From contig JAJONO010000028.1 in the NCBI GenBank assembly GCA_021323535.1, positions 34,472 through 98,471 of the forward strand: a stretch of 64,000 bases of DNA, in the 5' to 3' direction. Shown here one piece after another: positions 23,968-34,502 of this stretch. Positions within the stretch are counted from its first letter, which is position 1, and every line of letters starts with the position of its first letter. Made by a program: the position numbers and the translations under genes. The notes beneath the pieces were generated by a model. That model was given only the letters and a program-made list of their open reading frames with translations, had not been told where the DNA came from and ran no database searches. This stretch comes from Bacteroidota bacterium (GTDB lineage Bacteria; Bacteroidota; Bacteroidia; B-17B0; Aurantibacillaceae).

Positions 23968-26900
23968 TTATTGGAAGTTAATTCTTAAGCTAAATCCTCC
24001 GGTAGCATTTGATGTTGGGAACGAAGCCGAAGTTTTAGGTTTGGTTCTTATCCAATCGTAGAAGAGACGCAGGTTTATATTTTGCGTTAAAGCATAATCG
24101 GCCGACGACCTCAACGTGATAATATCCGTTCCACCTGTTGGAATACTGATTCCATCAGAGATCCTTCTGATCACCGATATATTCTGACGGTAGCTTACAT
24201 CTACCTTAATGGTAAGATTACTTTCAAGTGGTTTGCCCTGGATCTGTACTTTTTTGAAACGAAGCTTAGGATACATATAACCTAACCCTAAAATGTATTC
24301 CTGTCCTTTTGTTTCAATGATCTGCGGACCTGTAATATTCAGACTCGTTGTTTTATCGCGCTTGGTTTCAACGTTGGCCGACCAGCCTTGTTTCATAAAC
24401 TGGAAGTCGAATTTCACCAGTGGTGCAAATGCTTCAGTTATTGTAATAGCGTTCATGCTGTAATAAGGGATAAAGTTCGGAGTCAATGCAAAACTATTAC
24501 TTGCAACTGTTACCGGTACTCTCACGTTTTGTGTCGTTCCATCAGCATTGAATAATAAGTTGTTAGCAAAACCTGAAACGGCCATATTACTTCTGTAACC
24601 ATGTCGGATAGTAATGCTTCTGAATGTTTTCTTAAGCAGTGGTATTTTTCCTAAACCATCCCAGCTGATTGTCCAGTTAGGAAGAGGAATAGTTGGGAAA
24701 GGATCGTGCGTTTTGTATCCTTTAATTTTTCTTCCGGTGTAAGTGTTGTGGAAAGCAGCGAAAAGCACGTCCTGCTGATTATCGTCGTACCCATCAATAT
24801 AACTTACAGTAGTTGTTCCCTGCTGGTAACTTAAAGCGCCCTGCGATAAAGGGTTGGCAGCACCCAGTTCGTTAGCAACTGTTCTTCTTTCTGCCAGGAA
24901 TTCTTCAAACAGTTTAGACTTAGAGTCATCATTTCCATCTGTGAATGATTTGAAAAAGGTAAATGTTGAAATGTTGAAAGTTCCGCTTTCGGCCCTGCTG
25001 ACATGGAAATCAAAATCTTTTTTGACTGTGTCGTAAATGAGGTATTCGCTCAGGCTCTTCGACAACTTGTACATACCGTTGAGTTCTATTTTCAGACTTC
25101 CATGAGGCTCTATACTTGAACGATAGGAGAAATCTTTACTTGTAGTGGACGTATACGGCGTGGTTTGCTGCGGCCATTTTGAGAGCCAGTTGTTCTCTGC
25201 GCTTCGTTCACGTAAACGCTCATCGTACCATCCTGTTGTAAAGAGGAAGCCAGGCGCATAGTTGTATCGCGAATCCATACCGGCATACTGCGAGCTTGGT
25301 AAGAAATTAGGAAGCGCTTGCCCGCCAGTTAAAGCGTATGTCACCGAAACATTTTTTATCATCATGATTCCTCTTGCAAGAAATTCAAGAACATCTTTAA
25401 AGTTTTCGTCTTTTTTCGGATTAGTGCTATCCGTTAACGCTTTGTTAGTTCCGCCTTTTGTTGTTTGTCCTTTTATGGTTGACGAGCCAGGATTTTTAGA
25501 GCTGCTTTTCTGATTTGTATTTAGTTTTTTGAAGTATGGAATCTTATTATACAGTTGTATCATATTAAAGTTCCCTGTATAATTATGCGTATTTGTATTC
25601 TGAATAGTATTACCAATGCTGTCGTTAGCGGCAAACGGACGACGCGACCATGTATAAGTTCCACCGTAGCGATATGTTAAGGTTGCAAAATCAAGAATAG
25701 GAATTTTGTTGATAGGCACAGTAACATTCAGGTTCATTTGTTGCCTGTAACCAATATTCTCTCCAAATCTTCCGAAATCGTTCTGGTTATTTGCTTTTTT
25801 ACCATAGAGAAAAGTGTTCAGAATCGAATCACGGTTTTCTTTCTGTTTAGGACCAACTTCTCCGAGCGGTTCAATGATACGTCCATCATTGCTTGCGGTA
25901 TAATCAAATTTCACCGATTTACTAAGATCCCATCTTAAGTTATAATTTCTTGTAACAACAAATGTTTTGTTGAACAGAACCGGATTCTCGAAATCGCTGG
26001 CTCCTGCATAAATCCCGGTAATGTCACGGTTTTTAAGCGCCGCGAAATTACGGTTAACATCCATCGAAGCCCCGAAACTATTTGGTAAAAGCTGAAGATT
26101 AAAGTCCTTGATCAATGCAAACCATTTGTTCTGAAGGAATTTTACTTTGCTGAAAGGACGAATTGTAAACGGCGTTGGAATTGTATAGGCGTATTGAATA
26201 TTTCCGCGGTATTGTCTTATTGTATTCGACTCAATATTAACATTACGCTTAAACATTTCGGTGTAGGCATATGTCACCGAGAAATTCTTAAGATCCCAAG
26301 GGAATGGTTTCGCGTCTTTTCGTTTAAAGCCATCGATCCTTACATTGGTTAAATTGAAGCCTTTCCGTTCTGTAAAGTCAAGCGCTTTCTTTTTAATGTC
26401 TTCTTTTTTATCTACAGGAATATTTTCGTTGTTGTTAAAGTCCTCCATCCTCACATCCGGATCAATAGGATTAAAAAGCGGAGTAATGATTGTCTGGCCG
26501 TAATTGTAGAAAATAGGAAGGCTTATTTTCCAACTTGCAGGGAAAAATTTGCCGGCGTTTACACTTGTGCTAAGATCCCATACAAAGTTGGTTTCTTTTT
26601 GTCGCTCATTGATTTTCTTCTCAACACTTCCCCAGAAAGGCGTGCTGTAAGTTCCTGCAAGTGATACTACACCAAGGTCGGCCAGTTTTGCCTGCACCTG
26701 GCCCGTTGTTGCCCAACCACCTTTATTATTGAATTCTGTAAGGCGTAATTCGTTGATCCATACTTCAACACAATGCGCAATGTTATCTGTTCCCTTGGTA
26801 TTACGTACACCCACCATGATACTCTTGATCATACCCAGGTTCGGATTTCCAACAACAGTAATTTTATATCCGCCAAAATCTTTAGTAAATGGTTTTGTAT

Positions 26901-29900
26901 ACTGGTTAAGGTTACTGAAATAACCATATGCAGGATCTTCGTTACGCGCATTCCTTAAAATAGTAATGTCGCTGAATTTGAAATTGACTTCGTTCTCCGC
27001 CGGCCACACCTGGTATCTCGCGTCTTCGCTGTTTGGATCGTAAACTCCTTTTGGCGTTAATTTAAGCGGTACTTCATATTCGTAAAAGTTGTTGTTGTAA
27101 TCTGTTCCTACACGGAAGAATAAAGTAAGGTCGCCATCATTGAGAGGAATGTTGTTAAGTTTCTCAGCGTGAACATTCATCTTAATGTTGTTGTACATAC
27201 GTGTATCGAGGTCGGACATGTTTCTGAAAATAGCGCGGCTGTCACCGTCTTTCAGATTACACACGCGCATCTGAAGCGCCTGCTCGTTCTGTAATACAAG
27301 GTTGGTGGTTTGAACGTTTTGCTGTTGCTGGATCTCAGGAGGAAGTACATAGTTAACCGGGGTTTTTGTTCCGTTTTCCTGTAAACTCACAGCCGAAACG
27401 TCGAACGACGTAGTGTTATCATCATTGGCAATATATTCGCCGGTTGATTTAAGATCAAAGGCGTAGCGTCTCCAGTCGCTTCTCACTAATTCGAAACGCG
27501 CCATACGTAATAACACCGGGCGATCGAAACCTTTCATGTACACACGCATGAAACGGATCGAGTTAAATCCTTCAATACCTCCAACAACCTGCTCAAACTG
27601 AGTGATAGGAATTTTAAACTGGTACCATTTTACAGTTTTATTAATGCCTCCAAAATCGGCAGTTCCGTCAAAGGCATCCACAATAAAGTTTGTTCCCACC
27701 GAATTCGGATTAAGATCCTGTGGCGATACTTTGATATGGTACTGGTAATAGTTTTCTGTTTCACTTAATGTGTTATCGCGGTTAACATCTTCAATGTTAG
27801 GAAGCGTATTCGGCGAACTGGTGTTATAATTTCCTCCGTTCGGATTTGCCCCCGAATACTGATCTTCCGTTGGCGTATTACCTTCTACGTTATTGTATTT
27901 CGAATAACGTTCAAGTGTTTTTGCTTCACTGGCATCGTAATCATCATCTCTGAAGAAATTATAATTATCTGTTGAAGGGTCATTTCTGAAAGCGTCTTTA
28001 GCAGCCTGCGAAGCACCTGAAGCTTCCATGTCAGCAACAGCTGCTCTGAATCTCCATTTTTCAGCAGCGTCACTTAACCCATCATAACCTACATCCTGGA
28101 AAGGGCGGTCGTTATTATCCTGTGAGAAAGCATTTACTGTAGCTGGAATGATCGGGAAATTTCCAACGTCATTAGAGTCAACAGGCAAAGTGTTAGAAAA
28201 ATTCGATTGCCCCTGGAGACCATTTTCATACATCATCCTGCCATCTTTCACAATGTCTTCGGAAGCATTACCCAGGTTGATGTAAAGATCTCCGGCAGGT
28301 AATTTTGTTTTATCAAAATCAGGATGCGTTGCAACGTCGTAATCTTCGTTGAAAGGATCCATTAACCAGAACTGGATGTATTCGATGTTAGCTGCCTGAA
28401 AATCGTTGGTCTCAAGTCGGCGCATGATACCACCCCAGCGACTGGCAGGATTTTTCAGTCGTCCATCAGGTTCAATACCCGCAGAAATACCAGGGTCTGA
28501 ATTTACATCATAGTTATAAGGGCCGCGTTCTGATGGGTAAAATCCTAGATCGAGTACCGGAAGAACAACCTGCTGACCGTTAGGTGGTGTTTTACTTGGG
28601 AAAAGTTCCGTTTCAAAAACCTGGCGCCACATGTTGTTTGAGAAAATAGTATTGTTGTAATATCCCGGAGTTGTTCCGCTCTGCGAACGGGTAAACATTG
28701 GATCGATGCTATACCAGTTGAAACGCGCGCGGTTTTTACCCGTTTTAGTTGAATTGGTAGTTGATGCCTCAGGGAACATGCTTGGTAAGCCTTGTGGAAT
28801 ACTGGCGAGGAACCATGCGTTTGGACTTCTTACGTCAATAAGAGAAATAGATCCTTCGAATTCATCGATGTATGAGTTTCCGCTTTTTCCAATAGCTTTC
28901 GCGTTGCCCGGAAATAATTTCGCTCCTTCACCACGGAAATTGATCGTACTCATTTCTTTGGTGCTGTAAAATGGTAATTTATCAAGTAGGCGCGTTAAGA
29001 AAGGCGCTTCGGTTTTGTAATTGAAATCCAATCCTGCAACAATGTTCTGAACCGGCTCATCACCAAGTCCCACTTTTTGCGTTACAGGTCTTTCATTAAA
29101 GCGAAGGAAGGTTCCGCCAAGTTTTAAATTCCTTCCTGCGTTATAATCAAAACGGGTTCCCCACAAACTTCTTTGTTGTACGTTAAAGAGAGAGTTACTT
29201 TCGAGAGAAACTTTAATTTGTGCCCCGGAGTTAAGAATTCCTTCGTTGATAATTTTGACGCGGCCCAATGTATAATCAACCGTATAATCAGTATTCTCGG
29301 TAAGCGCCATTCCATTTGCAGTTACCATAACGGCGCCTTGCGGAATGTTTAACGCGTTAAGCGCGATCTCTGAGCCCGAAGCGGATTTGTATGTTCCTTT
29401 GATCCTGTATTTATTTTTATCAGATATAAATGAGGCGGCTGTTTTTGTTGAGTCATAAAGCTCCGTGAAAATATATTTATTTGCTTCAGGGAAATCGGAA
29501 GGGCTGAATTTAGCTGCTAAACTTCTGCCGAATGGTTCAACGGTTGGTAAATAAATACGTCCGTTTTGCGGAAGAATTGTATAATCTTTTAAGAAATCAA
29601 AAACACCATCGTAAACCTTATCACCGTTCACACTAAGATTATCGCAGTTAAGAACGCGAATGAGCTGTTGTCCGTTTACCGCGCCAAATGGAAGATAGGG
29701 AACGTCGACACCTGTTTCGATATTATTATAGAAAACATTCAGGTTAAAATCCTGCGGGTTGATATTATACGCTCCGATCGAGTAAACGTTTTTCATCATG
29801 AGGTCCCACATAGGATGTTTCACGCTTACCGAAACTGTTTTTAATAATTTACAGACGAGGAGTTTTGTATTGTCGGGGATCTGGTCGCTGAACTCACCTA

Positions 29901-31452
29901 CCTGGTAGGTTTTTCCACCGTAAGTATACTGGTACGAAACTGCAACAGCCTGTTCATTGCTGATCTGCTGGTTCAGGGAAATAAAACCTGTACGCGGATT
30001 GAAGAAATACTCTGTAGGATTTAATTTTCTCGCATTCTGAATAACGTTGTAATCGCGGGAAGGATCCATGTAATTGCCGCCCGAGTTGTTTGAGTTGGTT
30101 ACAGTAATGGCGCTTGCAAGATAAGCCGAAGCCGCAGTGAAAGAACGTGAAGAAAGTAATCCATAAGTAGGGTTAACCATTAGATCATAAAGGTTATTCG
30201 CGCCGTTACGCGGAAAAACGCCTGCGCTGTCTTTAATAGCGTAGTTGTTATTACTTAACAGGGCTGTTCCGAATTTTAATCCAGGCCAAACGTGCGCCGA
30301 ATCTTCCCCCAAATCTTCAAATGCTACGATGTTACGTGTTTGCTCGGCAGAACCGTTCACGTTCAGAACATACACTTCCACTTTATTGATAACGATTGGT
30401 GTATTGATAACCGGTAAGCTCGACATCCAGCTGTCATAATTATCGCGGAAATAATGTGCAAGGAAATAATGTTTATTGGCTTCGTAATTATCGGCACTAA
30501 CGTTGAATGCCTGGGTTTGCGCCCCACCCTGAACAGTTACCTCCTGCTTCTTTCCTTTTTGTTGTGAGAATACAGTGGTCATCATTAACCGACCGAACTG
30601 CAATTGTGTTTTAAATCCGAATAAGGTCTGGCTACCGCTGATGAGTGAACTTTGTAGCGGCAATGAAACGTTACCCGCTTCAATTTTTTTAATGATCTCA
30701 TCTTCATAACCGGTGTAATCGAGTTTCACCTGGTTTTCCCAATCAAAAGAAGCTTCGGTATTATAGTTAGTGGTTACTTTTAATTTATCTCCGATCTTAC
30801 CAATGAGGTTCAATTGTATCCTCATGTTAAAATCAAAGTTGGTGATCTTCTGTTGTTTTTGCGGAATAGCGGGATTGAAGTTTTTATTTCTGTTCAAACC
30901 AAAAATCAATTCGGCTGTTCCTGTAGGTTTAATATCAACGGTGTTACCACCAAAGATCCTGTCGAACAGTTCGCTGTTTACCTGCAGCTTAGGCACCATA
31001 CTCTTGCGGGGCTTTTCATTAAGTTCGTCGGCCGCAACACGCGAGCGCCAATAATCGCGCATGGATTTTTTAAACTGATAATCCTGGTATTCCTTCTGGG
31101 TCATATAGGTTTCAGGACGGTAATCCATGTCGCCTACTTTTTGTTTTACGTCGTAAGTTCCAGTCTGAGGATTGTAGTTTACATCGGTTTTAACATTCGA
31201 AGGGTTTTCAAGGTATAGTTTTGATTTTGGATCGTATATAGGGGGTTTACCATTATTATCTTTGAATTCGTAAGGCAGTTCAGGATCTGTTATTGGACTA
31301 TCTACCGGCATAATATGTTTCTGAACCGGAGATGATACCGAAATAAAATCATGGTCGTTAGAATCCTCCATCCCTGACTTTGTTACGACGCCCATTAAAC
31401 AGGCAGTGGCTCCGCTAATCACAACAAAATTTATAAGTCCGCTTGCTCTCAC
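23968..31452 (-). CDS. sprA: SprA/Sov, type IX secretion outer-membrane translocon
   Basis: The 2494-residue protein is the giant beta-barrel channel through which T9SS cargo crosses the outer membrane. Family features are the N-terminal YRPETYMTQKEYQDYQFKKS segment, then the SELFDRIFGGNTVDIKPTG motif near 155-175, IQLNLIGKIGDKLKVTTNYN near 205-225, and a C-terminal barrel strand ending GGFSLRINFQ. The signal peptide is near residues 5-24. It begins with GTG sharing one base with the ruvA stop (TAGTG), so the two are translationally coupled. It proves that the organism uses T9SS; other PorK-N components are not in the window. Confidence 0.96.
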   Translation of the reverse strand: MRASGLINFVVISGATACLMGVVTKSGMEDSNDHDFISVSSPVQKHIMPVDSPITDPELPYEFKDNNGKPPIYDPKSKLYLENPSNVKTDVNYNPQTGTYDVKQKVGDMDYRPETYMTQKEYQDYQFKKSMRDYWRSRVAADELNEKPRKSMVPKLQVNSELFDRIFGGNTVDIKPTGTAELIFGLNRNKNFNPAIPQKQQKITNFDFNMRIQLNLIGKIGDKLKVTTNYNTEASFDWENQVKLDYTGYEDEIIKKIEAGNVSLPLQSSLISGSQTLFGFKTQLQFGRLMMTTVFSQQKGKKQEVTVQGGAQTQAFNVSADNYEANKHYFLAHYFRDNYDSWMSSLPVINTPIVINKVEVYVLNVNGSAEQTRNIVAFEDLGEDSAHVWPGLKFGTALLSNNNYAIKDSAGVFPRNGANNLYDLMVNPTYGLLSSRSFTAASAYLASAITVTNSNNSGGNYMDPSRDYNVIQNARKLNPTEYFFNPRTGFISLNQQISNEQAVAVSYQYTYGGKTYQVGEFSDQIPDNTKLLVCKLLKTVSVSVKHPMWDLMMKNVYSIGAYNINPQDFNLNVFYNNIETGVDVPYLPFGAVNGQQLIRVLNCDNLSVNGDKVYDGVFDFLKDYTILPQNGRIYLPTVEPFGRSLAAKFSPSDFPEANKYIFTELYDSTKTAASFISDKNKYRIKGTYKSASGSEIALNALNIPQGAVMVTANGMALTENTDYTVDYTLGRVKIINEGILNSGAQIKVSLESNSLFNVQQRSLWGTRFDYNAGRNLKLGGTFLRFNERPVTQKVGLGDEPVQNIVAGLDFNYKTEAPFLTRLLDKLPFYSTKEMSTINFRGEGAKLFPGNAKAIGKSGNSYIDEFEGSISLIDVRSPNAWFLASIPQGLPSMFPEASTTNSTKTGKNRARFNWYSIDPMFTRSQSGTTPGYYNNTIFSNNMWRQVFETELFPSKTPPNGQQVVLPVLDLGFYPSERGPYNYDVNSDPGISAGIEPDGRLKNPASRWGGIMRRLETNDFQAANIEYIQFWLMDPFNEDYDVATHPDFDKTKLPAGDLYINLGNASEDIVKDGRMMYENGLQGQSNFSNTLPVDSNDVGNFPIIPATVNAFSQDNNDRPFQDVGYDGLSDAAEKWRFRAAVADMEASGASQAAKDAFRNDPSTDNYNFFRDDDYDASEAKTLERYSKYNNVEGNTPTEDQYSGANPNGGNYNTSSPNTLPNIEDVNRDNTLSETENYYQYHIKVSPQDLNPNSVGTNFIVDAFDGTADFGGINKTVKWYQFKIPITQFEQVVGGIEGFNSIRFMRVYMKGFDRPVLLRMARFELVRSDWRRYAFDLKSTGEYIANDDNTTSFDVSAVSLQENGTKTPVNYVLPPEIQQQQNVQTTNLVLQNEQALQMRVCNLKDGDSRAIFRNMSDLDTRMYNNIKMNVHAEKLNNIPLNDGDLTLFFRVGTDYNNNFYEYEVPLKLTPKGVYDPNSEDARYQVWPAENEVNFKFSDITILRNARNEDPAYGYFSNLNQYTKPFTKDFGGYKITVVGNPNLGMIKSIMVGVRNTKGTDNIAHCVEVWINELRLTEFNNKGGWATTGQVQAKLADLGVVSLAGTYSTPFWGSVEKKINERQKETNFVWDLSTSVNAGKFFPASWKISLPIFYNYGQTIITPLFNPIDPDVRMEDFNNNENIPVDKKEDIKKKALDFTERKGFNLTNVRIDGFKRKDAKPFPWDLKNFSVTYAYTEMFKRNVNIESNTIRQYRGNIQYAYTIPTPFTIRPFSKVKFLQNKWFALIKDFNLQLLPNSFGASMDVNRNFAALKNRDITGIYAGASDFENPVLFNKTFVVTRNYNLRWDLSKSVKFDYTASNDGRIIEPLGEVGPKQKENRDSILNTFLYGKKANNQNDFGRFGENIGYRQQMNLNVTVPINKIPILDFATLTYRYGGTYTWSRRPFAANDSIGNTIQNTNTHNYTGNFNMIQLYNKIPYFKKLNTNQKSSSKNPGSSTIKGQTTKGGTNKALTDSTNPKKDENFKDVLEFLARGIMMIKNVSVTYALTGGQALPNFLPSSQYAGMDSRYNYAPGFLFTTGWYDERLRERSAENNWLSKWPQQTTPYTSTTSKDFSYRSSIEPHGSLKIELNGMYKLSKSLSEYLIYDTVKKDFDFHVSRAESGTFNISTFTFFKSFTDGNDDSKSKLFEEFLAERRTVANELGAANPLSQGALSYQQGTTTVSYIDGYDDNQQDVLFAAFHNTYTGRKIKGYKTHDPFPTIPLPNWTISWDGLGKIPLLKKTFRSITIRHGYRSNMAVSGFANNLLFNADGTTQNVRVPVTVASNSFALTPNFIPYYSMNAITITEAFAPLVKFDFQFMKQGWSANVETKRDKTTSLNITGPQIIETKGQEYILGLGYMYPKLRFKKVQIQGKPLESNLTIKVDVSYRQNISVIRRISDGISIPTGGTDIITLRSSADYALTQNINLRLFYDWIRTKPKTSASFPTSNATGGFSLRINFQ

Positions 31453-32051
31453 TAAAAATTCTTTAACGCTGCTTTAATTAATAATTCTACATTCTCGGTA
31501 CTTATTCCCTGTTGCTTGATGGCTTTTTCGAGAGCCTTTTCTGCCGCAGGTTTCGGGAAGCCGAGAGTGACCAATGCCAATAACGCCTCGTCTTTATTTT
31601 TATTGTACGAAGTTGTTAAAATCTGGGCAATTCCCCCCTCGTGTTTACCCATTTTTCCTTTCAGGTCAACCACGATTCTCTGGGCAGTTTTATCGCCAAT
31701 TCCTTTAATGCTTTTCAGCATAGTGACGTTGGCCGTATTGATAGCTCCAGCGATTTCTACAGCGCTCAAACTCGATAACATTAGCAAAGCGCTTGCGCCG
31801 CCAACACCACTTACAGAAATAAGTTTACGGAAAAGCTCACGCTCCTCCTCATCGTAAAAGCCATAAAATCTGGGATTATCATCACGTACATACACGCTTT
31901 CCACAAATAACTGCGCTTCTTTCTGGTCAGCCAGTTTAGAAAAAGTGTTGAGCGAAATAAGAAGTCCGTACCCAATGCCACCGGCTTCAATCACCACGTG
32001 GGCAGGGTTTTTGGAAGTAATATAACCTTTGATGTAATTTATGAGGGACAT
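31452..32051 (-). CDS. ruvA: Holliday junction branch migration protein RuvA
   Basis: The 199-residue DNA-binding subunit works with RuvB and RuvC in recombination. The N-terminal OB fold (IEAGGIGYGLLISLNTFSKL) is followed by two HhH motifs (RKLISVSGVGGASALLML near 95 and LKSIKGIGDKTAQRIVVDLKGK near 110-130) and a C-terminal three-helix domain (ALVTLGFPKPAAEKALEKAI). It lies 26 bases downstream of maeB, and its stop codon overlaps the start of sprA. Confidence 0.95.
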   Translation of the reverse strand: MSLINYIKGYITSKNPAHVVIEAGGIGYGLLISLNTFSKLADQKEAQLFVESVYVRDDNPRFYGFYDEEERELFRKLISVSGVGGASALLMLSSLSAVEIAGAINTANVTMLKSIKGIGDKTAQRIVVDLKGKMGKHEGGIAQILTTSYNKNKDEALLALVTLGFPKPAAEKALEKAIKQQGISTENVELLIKAALKNF

Positions 32052-32077
32052 GAAAAAAATTAACAGTTACTAATAAA

Positions 32078-34345
32078 TTACTTCCGGTTTTGTGCATCCA
32101 CTACAGAGAGGATGATCATATTTACAATTTCACGTACGCTGCTTCCCAGCTGTAACACATGTACCGGTTTGTTCAATCCCATTAATACAGGTCCGATGGC
32201 TTCGGCGCCACCAAGTTCCTGCATGAGTTTGTAGGCAATGTTACCAGATGCAAGGTTCGGGAAAATAAATGTATTTACGTCTTTGTCCACCAATGTGCTG
32301 AATGGAAATTGTTCTTTTAACAATGTATTATTCGTGGCAAAGTTGGCCTGAATGTCGCCATCCACCACGAGTCCCGGATAATTCTTGTGCAAAATATTGA
32401 CAGCTTCAGCTACTTTATTCGGAACTTCTCCTTCGGCCGAACCAAAATTAGTATAGGACAGCATGGCAATGCGCGGCGTAATGTTATAGGCCTTTACTGT
32501 ATTAGCAGTAAGTACAGCTATATCGGCAAGTTCCTGCGCCGTTGGATTTGTATTCATGGTTGTATCTGCGAAGAAATACGGGCCGCGTTTGGTAACCATC
32601 AGGTATAATCCGGCAACTTTGCTGACTCCGTTCTGAACCCCGATAACTTCGAGCGCCGCTTTGATTGGCTGACCATATTTGCGGGTGAGCCCGCTGATCA
32701 TAGCATCACCCAATCCGTATTCAACCATCATGGAACCGTAGTAATTACGGTCGCGCATGAGTTTACGCGAATCGTATTGAGTAAGGCCGCGACGTTGACG
32801 TTTTCTCCAGAGAAGATCGCCGAATTCATGAAGTTTTGTTTCATCTTCAAGAATAGGATCCACAATTGGCATATCTGAAAGATCGATGTGGTTTTCTTCT
32901 GCAATACGGTGAATTTTTTCTTTGTTACCAAGAAGAATTGGTTTTGCAATTCCTTCATCACGCACTACCTGCGCGGCTTTAAGGATCTTGTAAGTATCGG
33001 CTTCAGCAAATACAACGCGTTTAGGATTGCTCTTTGCTTTGTTGGCAAGGCTACGCATTAACTTATTGTCTTTACCGAGACGGTTTTCCAATTCGGTTCT
33101 GTAAGCTTCCCAATCGTTGATCTTGTATTTGGCAACGCCACTGTCAATAGCCGCTTTGGCCACCGCGGAGGATACTGCTGAAATCAGTCGGTTATCGATT
33201 GGTTTTGGAATAATATAGTCAGGACCAAAGCTCAGGTTCTTTGAACCATAGGCCAGGTTTACATAATCAGGAACGGGTTCTTTTGCGAGTTCGGCAATAG
33301 CTTTAGTTGCCGCCAGTTTCATTTCTTCGTTGATAGTTGTAGCACGTACATCCATGGCCCCACGAAAAATGAAAGGAAAACCAAGAACGTTATTCACCTG
33401 GTTAGGATGATCACTGCGACCTGTTGCCATAATGATATCCTGCCTTGCAGCAATGGCATCTTCGAAAGAAATTTCAGGTGTAGGATTGGCAAGAGCGAAT
33501 ACGATACAGTTTTTGTTCATACTGCGCACCATATCCTGGTTCACGATGTTTCCTTTTGAAAGGCCAACGAACACATCTGCCCCTTTAATGGCCTGATCCA
33601 ATGTGGTAATATTAGTTTTATCTGTGGCAAAAAAAGATTTATACTGATCGAGATCGGTTCTTCCTTTATGGATAACACCTTTACTATCGAGCATAATTAT
33701 ATTTTCTTTCTTCACACCAACGGCGATGTACATTTTCGCGCATGAGTTAGCGGAAGCTCCGGCGCCATTGATCACAAGTTTTATTTCCGATAATTTTTTT
33801 CCGGAAAGTTCAACGGCATTGATAAGGCCCGCAGCTGAGATGATAGCAGTTCCGTGCTGATCATCATGCATAAGAGGAATATCCAGTTCTTCTTTGAGGC
33901 GACGCTCAATTTCAAAACACTCAGGGGCTTTGATATCTTCAAGATTAATTCCCCCGAATGTTGGAGCAATATTTTTTACGGTACGAACAAAATCATCAAT
34001 GTCTTTGGTGTCGATCTCAATATCGAACACATCCAGGTCAGCGAAGATCTTAAAAAGTAATCCTTTTCCTTCCATCACTGGTTTTGAGGCCAGGGCGCCA
34101 ATGTCGCCGAGTCCGAGAACCGCGGTACCATTGGAGATTACGGCAACCAGGTTTCCTTTGGCCGTGTATTTATAAGCATCTTCAGGATTCTTTTCTATCT
34201 CAAGACAGGGCTCAGCTACTCCCGGAGAGTATGCGAGAGTAAGGTCGCGCTGTGTACTGTAGGGTTTTGTAGGGATAACTTCAATTTTTCCCGGTCTACC
34301 CTGCGAGTGGTAATCGAGGGCATCTTCTCTTCTAAATTTTGCCAT
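32078..34345 (-). CDS. maeB: NADP-dependent malic enzyme with phosphotransacetylase-like domain
   Basis: The 755-residue fusion decarboxylates malate to pyruvate. The N-terminal malic domain (about 1-420) has LTLAYSPGVAEPC and MHDDQHGTAIISAAGLINA, with the NAD(P) site VINGAGASANSCAKM. It is followed by a phosphate acetyltransferase-like domain (about 430-755) with RVVFAEADTYKILKAA and the SYTNFGSAEG motif. That domain is usually regulatory in these enzymes. In this order it heads a likely maeB-ruvA-sprA operon. Overlapping palindromes and a TATTTTCG box lie upstream. Confidence 0.95.
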   Translation of the reverse strand: MAKFRREDALDYHSQGRPGKIEVIPTKPYSTQRDLTLAYSPGVAEPCLEIEKNPEDAYKYTAKGNLVAVISNGTAVLGLGDIGALASKPVMEGKGLLFKIFADLDVFDIEIDTKDIDDFVRTVKNIAPTFGGINLEDIKAPECFEIERRLKEELDIPLMHDDQHGTAIISAAGLINAVELSGKKLSEIKLVINGAGASANSCAKMYIAVGVKKENIIMLDSKGVIHKGRTDLDQYKSFFATDKTNITTLDQAIKGADVFVGLSKGNIVNQDMVRSMNKNCIVFALANPTPEISFEDAIAARQDIIMATGRSDHPNQVNNVLGFPFIFRGAMDVRATTINEEMKLAATKAIAELAKEPVPDYVNLAYGSKNLSFGPDYIIPKPIDNRLISAVSSAVAKAAIDSGVAKYKINDWEAYRTELENRLGKDNKLMRSLANKAKSNPKRVVFAEADTYKILKAAQVVRDEGIAKPILLGNKEKIHRIAEENHIDLSDMPIVDPILEDETKLHEFGDLLWRKRQRRGLTQYDSRKLMRDRNYYGSMMVEYGLGDAMISGLTRKYGQPIKAALEVIGVQNGVSKVAGLYLMVTKRGPYFFADTTMNTNPTAQELADIAVLTANTVKAYNITPRIAMLSYTNFGSAEGEVPNKVAEAVNILHKNYPGLVVDGDIQANFATNNTLLKEQFPFSTLVDKDVNTFIFPNLASGNIAYKLMQELGGAEAIGPVLMGLNKPVHVLQLGSSVREIVNMIILSVVDAQNRK

Positions 34346-34363
34346 AGTTTTTTTAAAAAACAG

Positions 34364-34388
34364 AATTCGAAAATACGAATTATTTTCG
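34364..34388. promoter_or_regulatory. Overlapping palindromes at the maeB promoter
   Basis: AATTCG...CGAATT (34364-34369 with 34376-34381) overlaps CGAAAAT...ATTTTCG (34368-34374 with 34382-34388); both arms pairs are perfect. The minus strand reads TATTTTCG (34368-34375), a weak -7 box for maeB. Either palindrome could be an operator or a structured leader. Confidence 0.5.
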
Positions 34389-34490
34389 TGAAGTGATATT
34401 AGTTAATATATTGATAATCAATAATATGAAAATTATTTTCAGACTCTCTTCCTATTTACGGTTCAAAAACTAAAACGAGGGTAAAAACAA

Positions 34491-34498
34491 TAACTTTG
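34491..34498 (+). promoter_or_regulatory. -7 box immediately before uvrC
   Basis: TAACTTTG fits TAnnTTTG, and the uvrC GTG is only four bases downstream (CACA). As at 8573 the shared TTTGCAC context ends almost on the start codon, so a leaderless mRNA is predicted. Confidence 0.55.
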
Positions 34499-34502
34499 CA
34501 CA

